A stretch of DNA of 64,000 nucleotides, taken from positions 23,323,536-23,387,535 of the forward strand of contig NC_067198.1 in NCBI RefSeq assembly GCF_000699445.3, given 5' to 3'. Position numbers and translations under genes: made by a program. Position 1 is the first letter of the stretch, and every line of letters begins with the position of its first letter. This document shows, in pieces, positions 32,601 through 39,226 of this stretch. The DNA is from Schistosoma haematobium (lineage: Eukaryota; Platyhelminthes; Trematoda; Strigeidida; Schistosomatidae). The notes beneath the pieces are model-generated. The model did not search any database. It saw only the letters and a list, made by a program, of their open reading frames with translations, and was not told the origin of the DNA.

Positions 32601-34919
32601 CAATAAAAATACGACTTATTCGTTCTTATACTGTTCTTCACCAATGACATTCAACCGGTTTGATCAGTCTAGCGTTCTTATTGGTCCTTTGTATGCCTAG
32701 CCCGTCCAATTAAGTCCAAAACACCAATAACAACTTCCGCTATACGAATCATTTATTCCAGACATATTTGGTATATATACCAGCCAAACAGACCGCATTG
32801 CACCATAAAATAGGAAATAACATTTATACAAAATGAAGTTAAAAGTGGGTTTGAACGTGTGTGACGGTAATCAAATAACTGAGTATAGCTTAAGAACACT
32901 AGATCGTACAATAATAATCTATCAATCGAAATGTAGCTTATAATAAGAGTAATATGGATATACACAATCTAGTTACTGTTATTTATAAAATATTAGTCCA
33001 TTAATAGTTTTCGGAAGTTACTCGTAATTTAATCTTAACTAGGATACAACAGTATCAGAAGGAGATTTTGTGGATATGACAGTAATTTTAGTAGGTGAGA
33101 TTATGAGTCAATTAAAGTTAGACCAATATGGAAAACCTGGAAACATTGGACGACTGTTTCGTCCTATTGTGGGATTCCTTAGCAGTGCGTATCCACGATC
33201 CAACCTCGTGAGATTTGAACTCAGGACCTATCGATGTCGTGCATGAACGCTTAACCTCTAGACCACTGAGCTGGCCGGCATCCAATGGTGTTAATATCTA
33301 ACTTCAACTAATCCATGAAATTGAGTGACATATCCACCGTTATTTTCAGTGAGTTACTATTTCACAATAGACCCGGTTGAACTCCACTAGTCAGTGCTTC
33401 TCACGAGAACAAATATGTTTATAAGACAAGTCCTAGAAATATTATTTTTAAAAAGTAACTTTGATAATTTAACTAAATGACCGATTGTATTCAACTCAAT
33501 TAAATATTCAGAAAAAACACGTTTCATCAGATTGGATAAACACATTGACTATATGTGCTTGTGTAGTAGTAATTAACTGGTCTGAAACAACAACACAACA
33601 ATCAGGACCGGTAAATGCCTCTGAAGTAAGAACGCGGCGTACTGGCACAACAGATATATTTTAAAATTGAAAGACGCAGTTCGAGTACAAAAAAGGAAAC
33701 TTATTACAAAATAGTTTTATCGATTGTTCTGCAGGTTCGGCTTACGTAGGGCTTGTTCCTCTTCTTCCAGTACATTTACTCTTTGCTACCCTGCAATAAG
33801 AAAAACAAACGTTAGTAATGTCACATGTAATCATTGTTAACACTGTTACAGCCTGATCATTTGAATTTTTGACTGCATGCATCCACAATAACACACCAAA
33901 ATTGTAAATCTTGAGTCATGGAGACTCCGGACATCTAACGCCTGTTTTATAAATTATGAAGTCCATAGTTTAACATCATTTAGTATACACGCTATACACA
34001 TTTTAAAAAGTTTTGAACCAAGATAAAAATAGCTGATAAATTGCACTTTGGTTTCAGTATATATTGCGTTAATATCAACTTGAAAAGTAAACAGTCTTTA
34101 AACACTTAATTTATTATACATTATAAGGATCTTGTCTAAAGAATAATAATGGAGTCAGAATATTGTATACAAATATTAATTATATTCAATATTAGGTTTC
34201 CATTACATTTCCATAGTATCGTGAAAAGATTCTATTGACTATAAGGCATTGATTGACTGTTTGCACTACTTGTGTTTTGAATTTATCGAATCTTTATGAT
34301 TTCTATAGATTATTCAATAGCTGTTAGACAACCATAGAAACTAGTTATCAATTTGACTGTACTCAAATTTATCTTAAATTGAACTTAAACCCATGATTAC
34401 TTTTAGACTAAACACGTCAATTCGAAGAAATTTAGTCTAAATGAATCACGACAAGGATCTACAAAACATTCTAATCCTTCTTCAAATACGAATAGTTCGA
34501 CTGTTATCAATGCCAAGAACAAACCATTTTCAGCAAAATGTCAACGACTGCAAAAGTCGAAAAATGATAAAGTATTCAGTGGGGTTATCAACAACACGGT
34601 ATGTCATCAAAGATTGCGCTCATCTAGATTGAAATCAATAAAAACACCCCATTATGAAAATAAATTACTAACTAAAGATCATGCTTGGAAAAGACAGCAA
34701 TCAAACATAACCTGCACAAATAATAGTAATAGTAATGAAGCATGCTGTCATGTTTTATTTGGTGATAGTGATTTAAATGCTACCACCGAGAATAAAGAAA
34801 ATACTCTCATTCCATTGGTGAACCGATCAAATTCATGGACAGATTTAAGGATGACCTTAAAATCTGAAGATTGTATTAAAGAAATTAAAGAAATGTTTAA
34901 ATCAGTAACATTGGACTGA
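5235..34919 (+). CDS. AGBL5: Cytosolic carboxypeptidase 5-like tubulin deglutamylase, complete 11-exon gene
   Basis: Spliced from 5235-5656, 9608-10262, 12545-13069, 13983-14845, 16958-17496, 19237-19598, 21598-21796, 26605-26987, 28759-29369, 32171-32534 and 34407-34919. Every junction has GT..AG and matching phase, and the sum is 5436 nt, giving 1811 residues plus stop. It is an M14 metallocarboxypeptidase of the CCP5 type. That family removes glutamates from polyglutamylated tubulin, including the branch-point residue, in cytosol and cilia. Visible motifs are the N-terminal domain ([12 protein letters not shown], residues about 9-20), HPGE (H368, E371), NPDG (409-412), NLNR (426-429), DLHGH (1099-1103) and ECNYN (E1183). 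By family knowledge the two zinc histidines are H368 and H1101 and the zinc glutamate is E371; E1183 is the likely catalytic base. The protein is about twice the usual family length of about 890, owing to low-complexity inserts and a long Ser/Asn-rich tail. The ATG at 5235 is preceded by an in-frame TAA at 5214. Confidence 0.93.
5657..9607 (+). other. AGBL5-like intron 1, no recognised element
   Basis: A 3951-bp AT-rich intron between phase-matched splice sites. I see no coding segment, RNA gene or familiar transposon in it. A 74-codon open frame at 8768-8992 has no recognisable similarity and looks like chance. Confidence 0.7.
9608..10262 (+). CDS. AGBL5: AGBL5-like exon 2, with coding poly-serine repeat
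   Basis: Encodes residues 142-359. The conserved end of the N-domain ('[18 protein letters not shown]', about residues 174-191) is followed by about 105 residues of Asn/Ser-rich insert and then '[21 protein letters not shown]', which in other CCP5 proteins follows after a short linker. The insert contains about 20 serines encoded by TCC/TCA trinucleotide repeats (about 9985-10050). The acceptor follows TTATTTAG, the donor is AAG|gttagt, and the exon ends in phase 0. Confidence 0.92.
10640..10830. repeat. Possible tRNA-derived SINE remnant (weak)
   Basis: Within intron 2. A segment around 10678-10700 (GTTAACATCCAGTGGTTAAG) resembles the D-arm/A-box half of a tRNA, with a GGTTCTCAGTGAGG stretch about 45 nt later that is only loosely B-box-like. 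There is no second copy in the window to confirm a family. Confidence 0.25.
11360..11752 (-). pseudogene. GIY-YIG endonuclease domain of the Penelope-like element
   Basis: Separated from the RT fragment only by the in-frame TGA and two codons, so one mutation splits an originally continuous protein. A Cys-rich segment ([15 protein letters not shown]) is followed by '[13 protein letters not shown]', matching the GIY-YIG nuclease order of Y, GIY/YIG, R and H. In PLEs this domain nicks the target DNA for priming. The listed ATG is internal; the real protein ran through from upstream. Confidence 0.82.
11759..12256 (-). pseudogene. Penelope RT C-terminal region, fragment
   Basis: A 165-residue frame carrying the conserved '[24 protein letters not shown]' block and '[11 protein letters not shown]', typical of the RT-thumb/connector part of PLE proteins. 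It ends at a TGA (11759-11761) in the same frame as the GIY-YIG domain. The catalytic RT palm is absent, so this is a dead 5'-truncated copy. Confidence 0.78.
12545..13069 (+). CDS. AGBL5: AGBL5-like exon 3 (zinc-binding HPGE and NLNR)
   Basis: Encodes residues 360-534. It begins '[19 protein letters not shown]' with the zinc-ligand pair H368/E371, followed by NPDG and '[13 protein letters not shown]', the substrate-binding part of M14 carboxypeptidases. From about residue 460 it passes into a low-complexity insert. The acceptor is CATTTTAG|GTT in phase 0 and the donor is ATT|gtatgt at 13070 in phase 0. Confidence 0.93.
13983..14845 (+). CDS. AGBL5: AGBL5-like exon 4 (insert in catalytic domain)
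   Basis: Encodes residues 535-821, rich in Ser, Thr, Asn and Lys, with no recognisable domain. The acceptor was chosen as the AG at 13981-13982 after a T-rich tract because it keeps phase 0; the nearer CAG at 13942 would shift into a stop. The donor is AAT|gtgagt, leaving two bases that exon 5 completes to ATG. The open frame of 287 codons in AT-rich DNA and the consistent phases support real coding. Expression evidence would be needed to confirm the exact start. Confidence 0.8.
15080..15215 (-). repeat. SmAlpha-like SINE fragment
   Basis: Within intron 4. On the minus strand the segment carries the 'GATCGTGGGTGGGCATTGTTGAGAAG' region (15145-15170), a decayed hammerhead core, and the 'GAAAGACCGCCCAATGC..GGTTTTC..TAGCTTAGACTGACTC' tail seen in the copies at 20146, 29745 and 33085. 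It is truncated on the Pol III-box side. Confidence 0.65.
16430..16869 (-). mobile_element. LTR-A copy, solo LTR in intron 4
   Basis: About 440 bp bounded by TG..CA ends and closely similar to the copies at 30742, 32584, 38525 and 45545. Orientation is minus: GGTATATAAACCC, a TATA box, and a following AATAAA read on that strand. No matching internal region adjoins it. No clear 5-bp target duplication was found. Confidence 0.75.
16958..17496 (+). CDS. AGBL5: AGBL5-like exon 5 (Asn/Lys-rich insert)
   Basis: Encodes residue 822 (completed Met) to 1001 and one base of codon 1002. It is low-complexity, rich in Asn, Lys, Ile and Ser, including poly-Asn runs. The acceptor is TGTGTGTAG|G. The donor ACA|gtaaat leaves one base that exon 6 completes; without it the frame would stop six bases later. 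Support comes from phase agreement and from an open frame through AT-rich sequence, not from similarity. Confidence 0.78.
17668..17690. repeat. (TA)n microsatellite
   Basis: Simple TA dinucleotide run just before repeat B. Confidence 0.9.
17693..18175 (-). repeat. Dispersed repeat B, copy 1 (intron 5)
   Basis: A moderately GC-rich 480-bp block in AT-rich surroundings, sharing most of its length with 23680-24193: for example the 'GGTCTGATCCACAA.GCAGTGGAGCA.CGT' segment and the 'GTGAGAGCATTT' segment. Each copy has an (AAAT)-rich edge on the side that would be the 3' end if read on the minus strand, so a SINE or non-LTR tail is likely. Short TA microsatellites flank this copy (17668-17690 and 18175-18200). 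No coding motif is recognised. Confidence 0.65.
18175..18200. repeat. (TA)n microsatellite
   Basis: Simple TA run immediately after the GGGGGCA end of repeat B. Confidence 0.9.
18735..18965. repeat. Long inverted repeat / fold-back element (intron 5)
   Basis: Two arms of roughly 100 bp, about 18746-18844 and 18861-18957, are near-perfect reverse complements separated by a loop of about 16 bases. For example 'GATCCAAGCTTTTTAAAGAAAATATA' on the left pairs with the 'TATATTTTCTTGAAAAAGCTTGGATC' stretch on the right. It has the form of a MITE or fold-back element. No second copy was seen in the window, and a target duplication is not obvious. Confidence 0.85.
19237..19598 (+). CDS. AGBL5: AGBL5-like exon 6 (DLHGH zinc histidine)
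   Basis: Completes codon 1002 and encodes 1003-1122. A coiled-coil-like Leu/Lys/Glu-rich stretch precedes '[20 protein letters not shown]', the strongly conserved CCP motif with the third zinc ligand H1101. About 670 residues separate this motif from NLNR, against roughly a hundred in vertebrate CCP5. The acceptor is CAATAG|AT and the donor ATG|gtaatc, phase 0. Confidence 0.93.
20146..20530. repeat. SmAlpha-like SINE pair in head-to-head (palindromic) arrangement
   Basis: 20146-20445 is a minus-strand copy: read on that strand it has an A-box-like TGGCTCAGTGGT, a B-box-like GGTTCGGATCC, then a decayed hammerhead (CTAAGGA...GGACGAAGC). At 20458-20530 the same tail sequence occurs on the plus strand ('TTCCAGGTTTTCCATGGTGG' and 'TAGCTTTAATTGACTCATGA'). 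The two ends, 20154-20208 and 20470-20525, are therefore reverse complements. It lies in intron 6. Confidence 0.8.
20965..21095 (-). mobile_element. SR2-like (RTE) 3'-end fragment
   Basis: On the minus strand it reads '[25 protein letters not shown]', the C-terminus of SR2-type pol, then stop and a (GTAA)n tail. RTE elements characteristically end in short tandem repeats. It is a 5'-truncated insertion in intron 6, antisense to the gene. Confidence 0.82.
21598..21796 (+). CDS. AGBL5: AGBL5-like exon 7 (catalytic ECNYN)
   Basis: Encodes residues 1123-1188 plus one base. '[31 protein letters not shown]' and '[13 protein letters not shown]' match the end of the CCP5 catalytic domain. E1183 is at the position of the catalytic glutamate of M14 peptidases. 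Donor TCAG|gtatgt. Confidence 0.94.
23680..24193 (-). repeat. Dispersed repeat B, copy 2 (intron 7)
   Basis: Second copy of the block at 17693-18175, about 30 bp longer because it retains a segment (about 23962-24015, 'CCAACTCCGCTAGGTGGACT') missing from copy 1. The A/T-rich edge (ATTTATTTGAATACATAAAT at 23675-23700) suggests a 3' tail on the minus strand. Confidence 0.65.
25798..26050. repeat. Dispersed repeat C, copy 1 (intron 7)
   Basis: Shares 'AACGTAGAAC.T.GTACGT' and 'TACCATATTAGCACAG.GAGATG' with 39415-39660. It contains CGATTCAAATCCC, similar to a Pol III B box, so it may be tRNA-derived. Limits are approximate. Confidence 0.45.
26605..26987 (+). CDS. AGBL5: AGBL5-like exon 8
   Basis: Encodes residues 1189-1316. 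It starts G-P-L-P-G-R and contains '[32 protein letters not shown]', the conserved last helix of the CCP5 catalytic domain, where vertebrate proteins read 'VGRALAIAALD' and 'NPWPRI'. A Ser/Asn-rich stretch near residue 1225 is an insert. Acceptor CTTCAG|GT, donor AAT|gtaatg, phase 0. Confidence 0.92.
26988..28758 (+). other. AGBL5-like intron 8, nothing recognised
   Basis: A 1771-bp AT-rich intron. I see no repeat shared with other parts of the window and no coding signal. Confidence 0.6.
28759..29369 (+). CDS. AGBL5: AGBL5-like exon 9 (end of catalytic core, start of tail)
   Basis: Encodes residues 1317-1519 plus two bases. It opens with '[12 protein letters not shown]', equivalent to the 'LRAW..KHVR' segment that ends the conserved part of CCP5. 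The remainder is a Ser/Asn/Gln-rich tail without a known domain. Acceptor ACCTAG|ACT, donor AT|gtaagt. Confidence 0.88.
29745..30070 (-). repeat. SmAlpha-like SINE, minus strand (intron 9)
   Basis: Read on the minus strand it has a decayed A box, 'GGTCCTGGATTCGAGTTC' as the B-box region, then 'CTAAGGACTCTTATACTAGGAC' as a decayed hammerhead, and the usual tail ending near 29750. It forms an inverted pair with 30390-30611. Confidence 0.75.
30390..30611 (+). repeat. SmAlpha-like SINE portion with the best-kept hammerhead core
   Basis: Plus-strand copy lacking a recognisable Pol III region. At 30515-30541 it keeps CCGATGA, a GTC/GAC stem and GAAAC, so the hammerhead core differs from CUGAUGA..GAAA only at the second core base. 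The tail (30545-30611) is the reverse complement of 29748-29810. The left limit is uncertain. Confidence 0.65.
30742..31136 (-). mobile_element. LTR-A copy, truncated
   Basis: Matches LTR-A from about 75 bp inside one end through to GGGATAAAACA at 31136. TATA and AATAAA signals lie on the minus strand. It is directly followed by an SR2 fragment. Confidence 0.7.
31137..31337 (-). mobile_element. Internal SR2-like fragment
   Basis: The minus strand reads '[40 protein letters not shown]', the connection region after the RT palm of SR2-like elements. It is internal to the element, with neither end nor tail, and is sandwiched between two LTR-A pieces. Confidence 0.8.
31338..31510 (-). mobile_element. 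LTR-A partial copy
   Basis: Carries only the LTR-A half beginning at the 'ATAGTCTCTAGGTCGAAATAAAGC' block (about 31350-31373) and ending around 31510. With the piece at 30742-31136 it brackets the SR2 fragment, so the LTR half is present twice. Confidence 0.65.
31698..32050 (+). mobile_element. Solo LTR with perfect 5-bp target duplication
   Basis: 353 bp starting TGTTGAG and ending CTTAACA, flanked on both sides by AAATA (31693-31697 and 32051-32055). A plus-strand TATA box (CTATAAATACCC) sits near 31890. It differs from LTR-A and from both gypsy LTRs in the window. No internal coding region adjoins it, so it is a recombination remnant of an LTR retrotransposon. It ends 120 bp before exon 10. 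Confidence 0.87.
32171..32534 (+). CDS. AGBL5: AGBL5-like exon 10 (Asn/Lys-rich tail)
   Basis: Completes codon 1520 (Ile) and encodes 1521-1641: highly Asn/Lys/Ile/Leu-rich low complexity, with poly-Asn. Acceptor TTCTATAG|T, donor AAA|gtaagt, phase 0. Membership rests on phase and open frame, not on homology. Confidence 0.75.
32584..33051 (-). mobile_element. LTR-A copy (intron 10)
   Basis: 468 bp with TG..CA ends, 49 bp after the exon 10 donor. It is closest to the copy at 45545, sharing the 'CCAATGACGTTCAAC'-type block. No target duplication was recognised. Confidence 0.72.
33085..33415 (-). repeat. SmAlpha-like SINE, near full length (intron 10)
   Basis: Minus-strand reading: AGCTCAGTGGTCTAG (A box) near 33275, GAGTTCAAATCTC (B box) near 33215, then hammerhead remnant CTAAGGAATCCCACAATAGG..GAAAC (33160-33188). 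The ribozyme core carries A where the essential G of CUGAUGA should be. It is followed by the shared tail to 33090. Confidence 0.8.
34407..34919 (+). CDS. AGBL5: AGBL5-like terminal exon 11
   Basis: Encodes residues 1642-1811 and the stop TGA. Ser/Lys/Asn-rich, ending '[15 protein letters not shown]'. The frame is open from the first base after TTTTAG (34401-34406) in the phase required by exon 10. No AATAAA lies close to the stop; one occurs near 35487. Confidence 0.85.
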   Translation, partial: TKHVNSKKFSLNESRQGSTKHSNPSSNTNSSTVINAKNKPFSAKCQRLQKSKNDKVFSGVINNTVCHQRLRSSRLKSIKTPHYENKLLTKDHAWKRQQSNITCTNNSNSNEACCHVLFGDSDLNATTENKENTLIPLVNRSNSWTDLRMTLKSEDCIKEIKEMFKSVTLD

Positions 34920-36597
34920 CAGTAAATATTTTGCTGTTGTTCTCCTTACCAGTTAGGAAATCCTTAATACACAAACTAATTTATGCTTTCGTTGTACGTT
35001 CCTTGTATCTTTAAAACATTCAAAAACAGATTTAGTTACCTTTCTACAATATAAAGAAATTAGTAGTCAAGACTAGACAGTTTTCGTGTCAACTTCTCAC
35101 ATGTATATAGTCTTCACAATGTATTTGACAGTAATCTCTTTTTTATTTTTATTTTTCCCACTTGCTTTTCCTCCTTTTCTTTTCATATTTCTATGCTACT
35201 ATGGTCAACAACAAACAAAAATCAACCACATTTCATTACAGCTTTTATTGAATTGGTTTTGTTTTTCCAGTATGCTTATACGGTGTATGGATAAAAATGA
35301 ATAATGTTCATAGTAAATTATGTTTTGCTTCTAATTAACATATCTTTTTATAAATAATTACAAAACTACCTTCTTTGACAACTTGCACTTGACGATGACA
35401 TAATTTCTGCAGAATAACTTTAAAATAGTTTATTAAATATTGATAACCTTTTATTTTCTGTCATAATTGACCGAAGAAATTATAAAATAATAAATAATGG
35501 TTCATGGAATACGGTTACATCATAAATAGAAACATTGAAACGTTTATTTCTACATCCTTGATCTGTCTACCCAATAATATAAAAAGCAGAACTTGTCTCG
35601 ATCTTGTTTAAAGCCAAGATACTATAGGCTATCTACTTCGACCTTGAGGCTAGTAATATGTGATTTTGATATGTAACTAAACGACCTTAGGGCAGAGCAA
35701 AGTAAACTATTCTACTACTTGACTGGTTGACAAGCGAGAAAGAGAAAAGATGAACCAACTGAAACACTACTCGATTTATTCATGATTGAGATTAACGCAA
35801 AAAGACATGAATAGATGAATGATTAACACGATCACGACCCACAAACAATTAGAAAAATTTCACTGTGTCCAGAGTAAAAAAGTAGATAGAAAAGATTACG
35901 TTTAAAATACAACAATTTTGGAACAGAAAAAGGTATACCAGTGAACCATGTATCTAACATCTTATAGAATAAACAATGGACAAAATTTAGTGATAATATT
36001 TTAGAAACTTCGGATTAAGTGAAATAATTTTCAAAAAAAACTCCCGTTGTTCGTTAATTTTCGATTTACATCACTTATGCTTTTATAAGCTTTAACTAAT
36101 ATTTTACATGAGAACCAGATTGACTGCTATTAATTGGTCAGTCATTATTGGCATATTTCTTATCCAATGATGAGTAAATCTTATCAATGAATTCACTAGT
36201 TGAAGTGACTATAAGTCTAGTCAGTTTCATTTCTACACCAGTCTATCAAGTACTCTGTTCTTGAAAAGCTTGATGGCAATAATGAGAAATTAGAATTTAT
36301 ACTGAGTTTAATTAAAAATCATTTTCAAGTTATTTGATTGCTTTTTCTAAAATAAACTATATATTCACTTGAACGATAAGTGTAATGTTATATAAATATA
36401 TATTAAACGTAGTTTCCTTTAGCAATTACAATTTGTCCAATACGTTTAAATTATAGCATATTTCTCAAGCTTAATGCTTGACTTAAAGTTTAGAACATGA
36501 TATTCCTGTTTCTCTGACATTTCAAAACTTCTGACATTAAAAAAAACGCTAGTCTGTTTCATGAGAGTAGATGATCGGAAACTTTCAGCCAGTCAGC
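34920..36597. other. Downstream of AGBL5-like gene, no gene recognised
   Basis: AT-rich sequence that should include the 3' UTR. I see no open frame with recognisable content and no repeat matching others in the window. Confidence 0.6.
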
Positions 36598-37382
36598 TGA
36601 TAGTATCAACCGACTAAATGTAAATACTTCTATGTAAATGTCATTGTAGTATTTGTGCGAATTAATCATTCCTTTGTACTTGGTTACTCGCCGATTACGA
36701 ACTCCAAATACAATACGTTCATTTTTGCTCTCCTAGTTCCGTCTGCCTTAAATGGCACAACTTTGAGAATTCTTAGTTAACACATTAATTCGAATACTTC
36801 TAATCATCACATTGGCGTTTCGATGGAGCCTGTGACTGGACAGTTGGATTTACACTCAAATTTTAAAGCTTTCAAAGATAATATGGGAAGTTTTGAAATC
36901 TGGATTATGCTCAGGAAAGACGTTAAGGATGATAACGTCCTGGCTGCTTTCCTCATATTCATCGGATAGGATGCCTACAGCTTACCAAAAATTTTGATAT
37001 TCCCAGATAAGCTTATTTTACTTCCATACTCAACTCTCAAAGAACTACTGTTAAATCATGTTAGGTTTATTAATTTCGAACGCCGTGGAAGAGCAAAATT
37101 TCATAAAATGATTCGTTAGGACAATCAAAAGGTTAGAGAATTTGTCCTCGAATTACAGAAACAGGCTGCCAAGTGTAGTTTCGATGATCAACTTCTTGTG
37201 CAGCTACATTATCGGTTGATTGATGGGATAAATATTCCGAATTTAGAGAACAAATTAATTTAGAGGCCCAAAAGTCCATCCCAAGAAATGAAAATAGCAC
37301 GTATTAACTATGAGGCAGCAAACAAGCTTGATTAATAATCAGTGAAAACTTCTAATACTTTGCCTAGTCGTCGTGATGATCT

Positions 37383-37793
37383 GTGCTATCAGGGTCACTC
37401 AGACTCGCGTTTATGAAAAATGATTCAACAAAGAATTGCAAAGCAAACAACAAAAGCGAGAATAAGTTTGGTAAATGTTTATCCTGTGGCGGATTTCATT
37501 CTCGTAATTCGTGTGCATTTCGTAATGCTAAATGTTTTAAATGTGGTAGGATAGGACACATTCAGTCAGTATACAAAACTACTGTTTATTTTGCTTCAAG
37601 TGGTCCTAAATCTTGTAATTTGGATCCCAATTATTCGGATGTTCCTAATGATCATTTATCTCTATCCACGATTTCGGAAGGTAATGTCCATATTCAGGAA
37701 CGATTATATACCACCCTTGGTTCGTTTCATGACTTTGTTGTGGACACAGGCAGTATAGAGTCCATTAGTTCATTCACGAACTTGAAATTTTGA
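37383..37793 (+). pseudogene. Gypsy gag zinc knuckles and start of protease
   Basis: A 136-codon frame with 'CLSCGGFHSRNSC' (C-x2-C-x3-H-x4-C) and 'CFKCGRIGHIQSVY', a second knuckle whose last Cys has become Tyr. 'FVVDTGS' follows, the aspartic-protease active site, then a stop. The downstream frame 37806-38036 continues the protease after a frameshift. Confidence 0.82.
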
Positions 37794-38032
37794 GATTTTA
37801 ACGTTGTGGTAAGACCCATTGAAGTTTCAATTTTCGGGAATACTGGATACCGACTGCCCATACGAGGATGTTATGAATTGCTAATAAGAGATGATAATTC
37901 TTCATGCATGATTTGTGAATTTTTAGTTAGTGAAACAGGACTATCAATACTGGGTTTAAGGAACTTGAAAAGGCTCAAAGTGGAGTTGTCTTTATTAGTT
38001 TCTAAAAATATTTTGAGGCTTTACTTGAAACT

Positions 38033-38475
38033 TTGATAGCTGCATATGCTAAGTGCAGTGGATGTATGAAAATTCGGCCTATAAAACTTGAAGTACAGGG
38101 TGATCCAATCTTTCTTAAAAGACTAATAATTCCCTATGTTCTACGAGAAGCAGTACATGAGATATTGAACGATTTGTGTGCGAAAGGTATAGTTGAACCG
38201 ATTCAGTCTTCAGAAAAGGGTATTCCTATTGTTACGCCATGGAAGTCAGATGGCAAGACCCCAGAATATTTAGTGACTATAGATTAATACTGAACACCCG
38301 TTTGTTGAAGCAAACATGCACGACAGTGGAAGCTGAAAATATTCTAAATGGACTTCATAGTTCAAAGTGTTCTCGGAAGTTGACTAAAACGATGCTGATC
38401 TTCAAATCCCTTTAGATCAATCTTCACCTATCTTGAAAACCATTAACACTCCTTTTGGTCTGCACATATACAACC
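38033..38475 (+). pseudogene. Gypsy reverse transcriptase, 5' part
   Basis: 'RPIKLEVQGDPIFLKRLIIPYVLREAVHEIL' and 'KGIVEPIQSSEKGIPIVTPWKSDGK' are the conserved start of gypsy RT. Broken by stops after 38285. RT resumes beyond the LTR-A insertion at 38995. Confidence 0.8.
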
Positions 38476-38994
38476 TGTTATGGGGTTTCCCTGAGTGGGT
38501 TCGAATCCCATCCCCGTCGCCAATTGTTATAGCCCAAAGCCGACAATCAGAAGCAGCGAATTACCGATCGGACCAAGGACGCGTAAAACACGTGCGAGCA
38601 GCCTAGAGTCCTGATTGGTCCTGCTTTCCGTCTAGCCCAGCCAGTTAAGTTCAGAAAATCAGTCTCAGACTCTGCAATATGAATCCTCATATTTCAAACA
38701 TACTGAGTTTAGATACCAATCAAACAGACCACAACGTAGCATGAATAGAAAATAACATTTGTACAAATTTTGGCCAAATGTGGCTGCGAATGTGGGAGGT
38801 AGTAGACAGGGCATAATTCAAGAATGGTAAAACGTATAATAATGGTTCATAGGTCAAAATAAAGCTTATGATAAGAAGAATATGAATATGAATAGTTTAG
38901 TTATTTAACAATTATAGGATAAAAATATACGTTTAGTATTGGTCCATGAAAGGATTCCAAAGGTACCATTCATTATGTTTATCGGGACCTAACA
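38476..38994 (-). mobile_element. LTR-A insertion carrying a serine-tRNA 3' segment at its end
   Basis: LTR-A proper is 38525-38994 (TGTTATAG..CCTAACA), with promoter signals on the minus strand. Directly before it lie TGTTA (38476-38480), 42 nt matching the 3' part of a tRNA (38481-38522: variable-arm-like TGGGGTTTCCC, T-arm GTGGGTTCGAATCCCAT, acceptor strand, CCA) and AT. The whole unit is flanked by CAACC (38471-38475) and CAACT (38995-38999), a near-identical 5-bp duplication. On the minus strand the tRNA complement sits where a primer-binding site belongs, two bases after the LTR. Confidence 0.8.
38481..38522 (+). other. tRNA-Ser-like 3' half (primer tRNA sequence)
   Basis: 42 nt ending in CCA. 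The T stem GTGGG/CCCAT encloses TTCGAAT; the acceptor strand CCCCGTC with discriminator G and the GC-rich variable arm are typical of serine tRNAs. The 5' half is absent, so it is not a gene. The match runs well past the usual 18-nt primer site, beyond position A58. Confidence 0.75.
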
Positions 38995-39226
38995 CAACTT
39001 CCTTCAATTTGGTCTAGGTTGTTCTCCAGCTATATTTCAGAGAGTAATGAACAAGGTAGCCAGTGATTTTTAAAGGTGTTGTAGTTTATCAAGATGATCT
39101 GATTGTTCATGGTACTGATAAGGTAGTTCATGACCAGAGACTTATTGCTTCATTGAGCCGTTTAATTGAGAAGGATATTACGCTGAGTCCAAATAAGTGT
39201 TCATTTTGTGTATCTAGTTACCATTG
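38995..39226 (+). pseudogene. Gypsy reverse transcriptase, continuation after LTR-A insertion
   Basis: Reads 'FGLGCSPAIFQRVMNKVAS' and, after a frame shift, 'VVYQDDLIVHGT' and 'LSPNKCSFCVSSYH'. The catalytic YxDD is present as YQDD. Similarity ends abruptly at about 39226 where repeat C begins. Confidence 0.8.

Larger units (their letters stand above)
36598..39226 (+). mobile_element. Truncated Ty3/gypsy retrotransposon (gag, protease, part of RT)
   Basis: A putative 5' LTR (about 36598-36811) ends ...CACA, followed by a primer-binding-site-like TGGCGTTTCG at 36813. A gag frame starts at 36823 and is broken by stops at several points. Zinc knuckles, a DTG protease and RT follow. It is interrupted at 38476-38994 by an LTR-A insertion and is cut off at about 39226 inside RT, so RNase H, integrase and 3' LTR are absent. 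It is a dead fragment. Confidence 0.82.

Noticed and set aside
38481..38522. Functional tRNA gene
   Set aside because: Only the 3' part is present and CCA is encoded, as expected for a reverse-transcribed primer rather than a eukaryotic nuclear tRNA gene.
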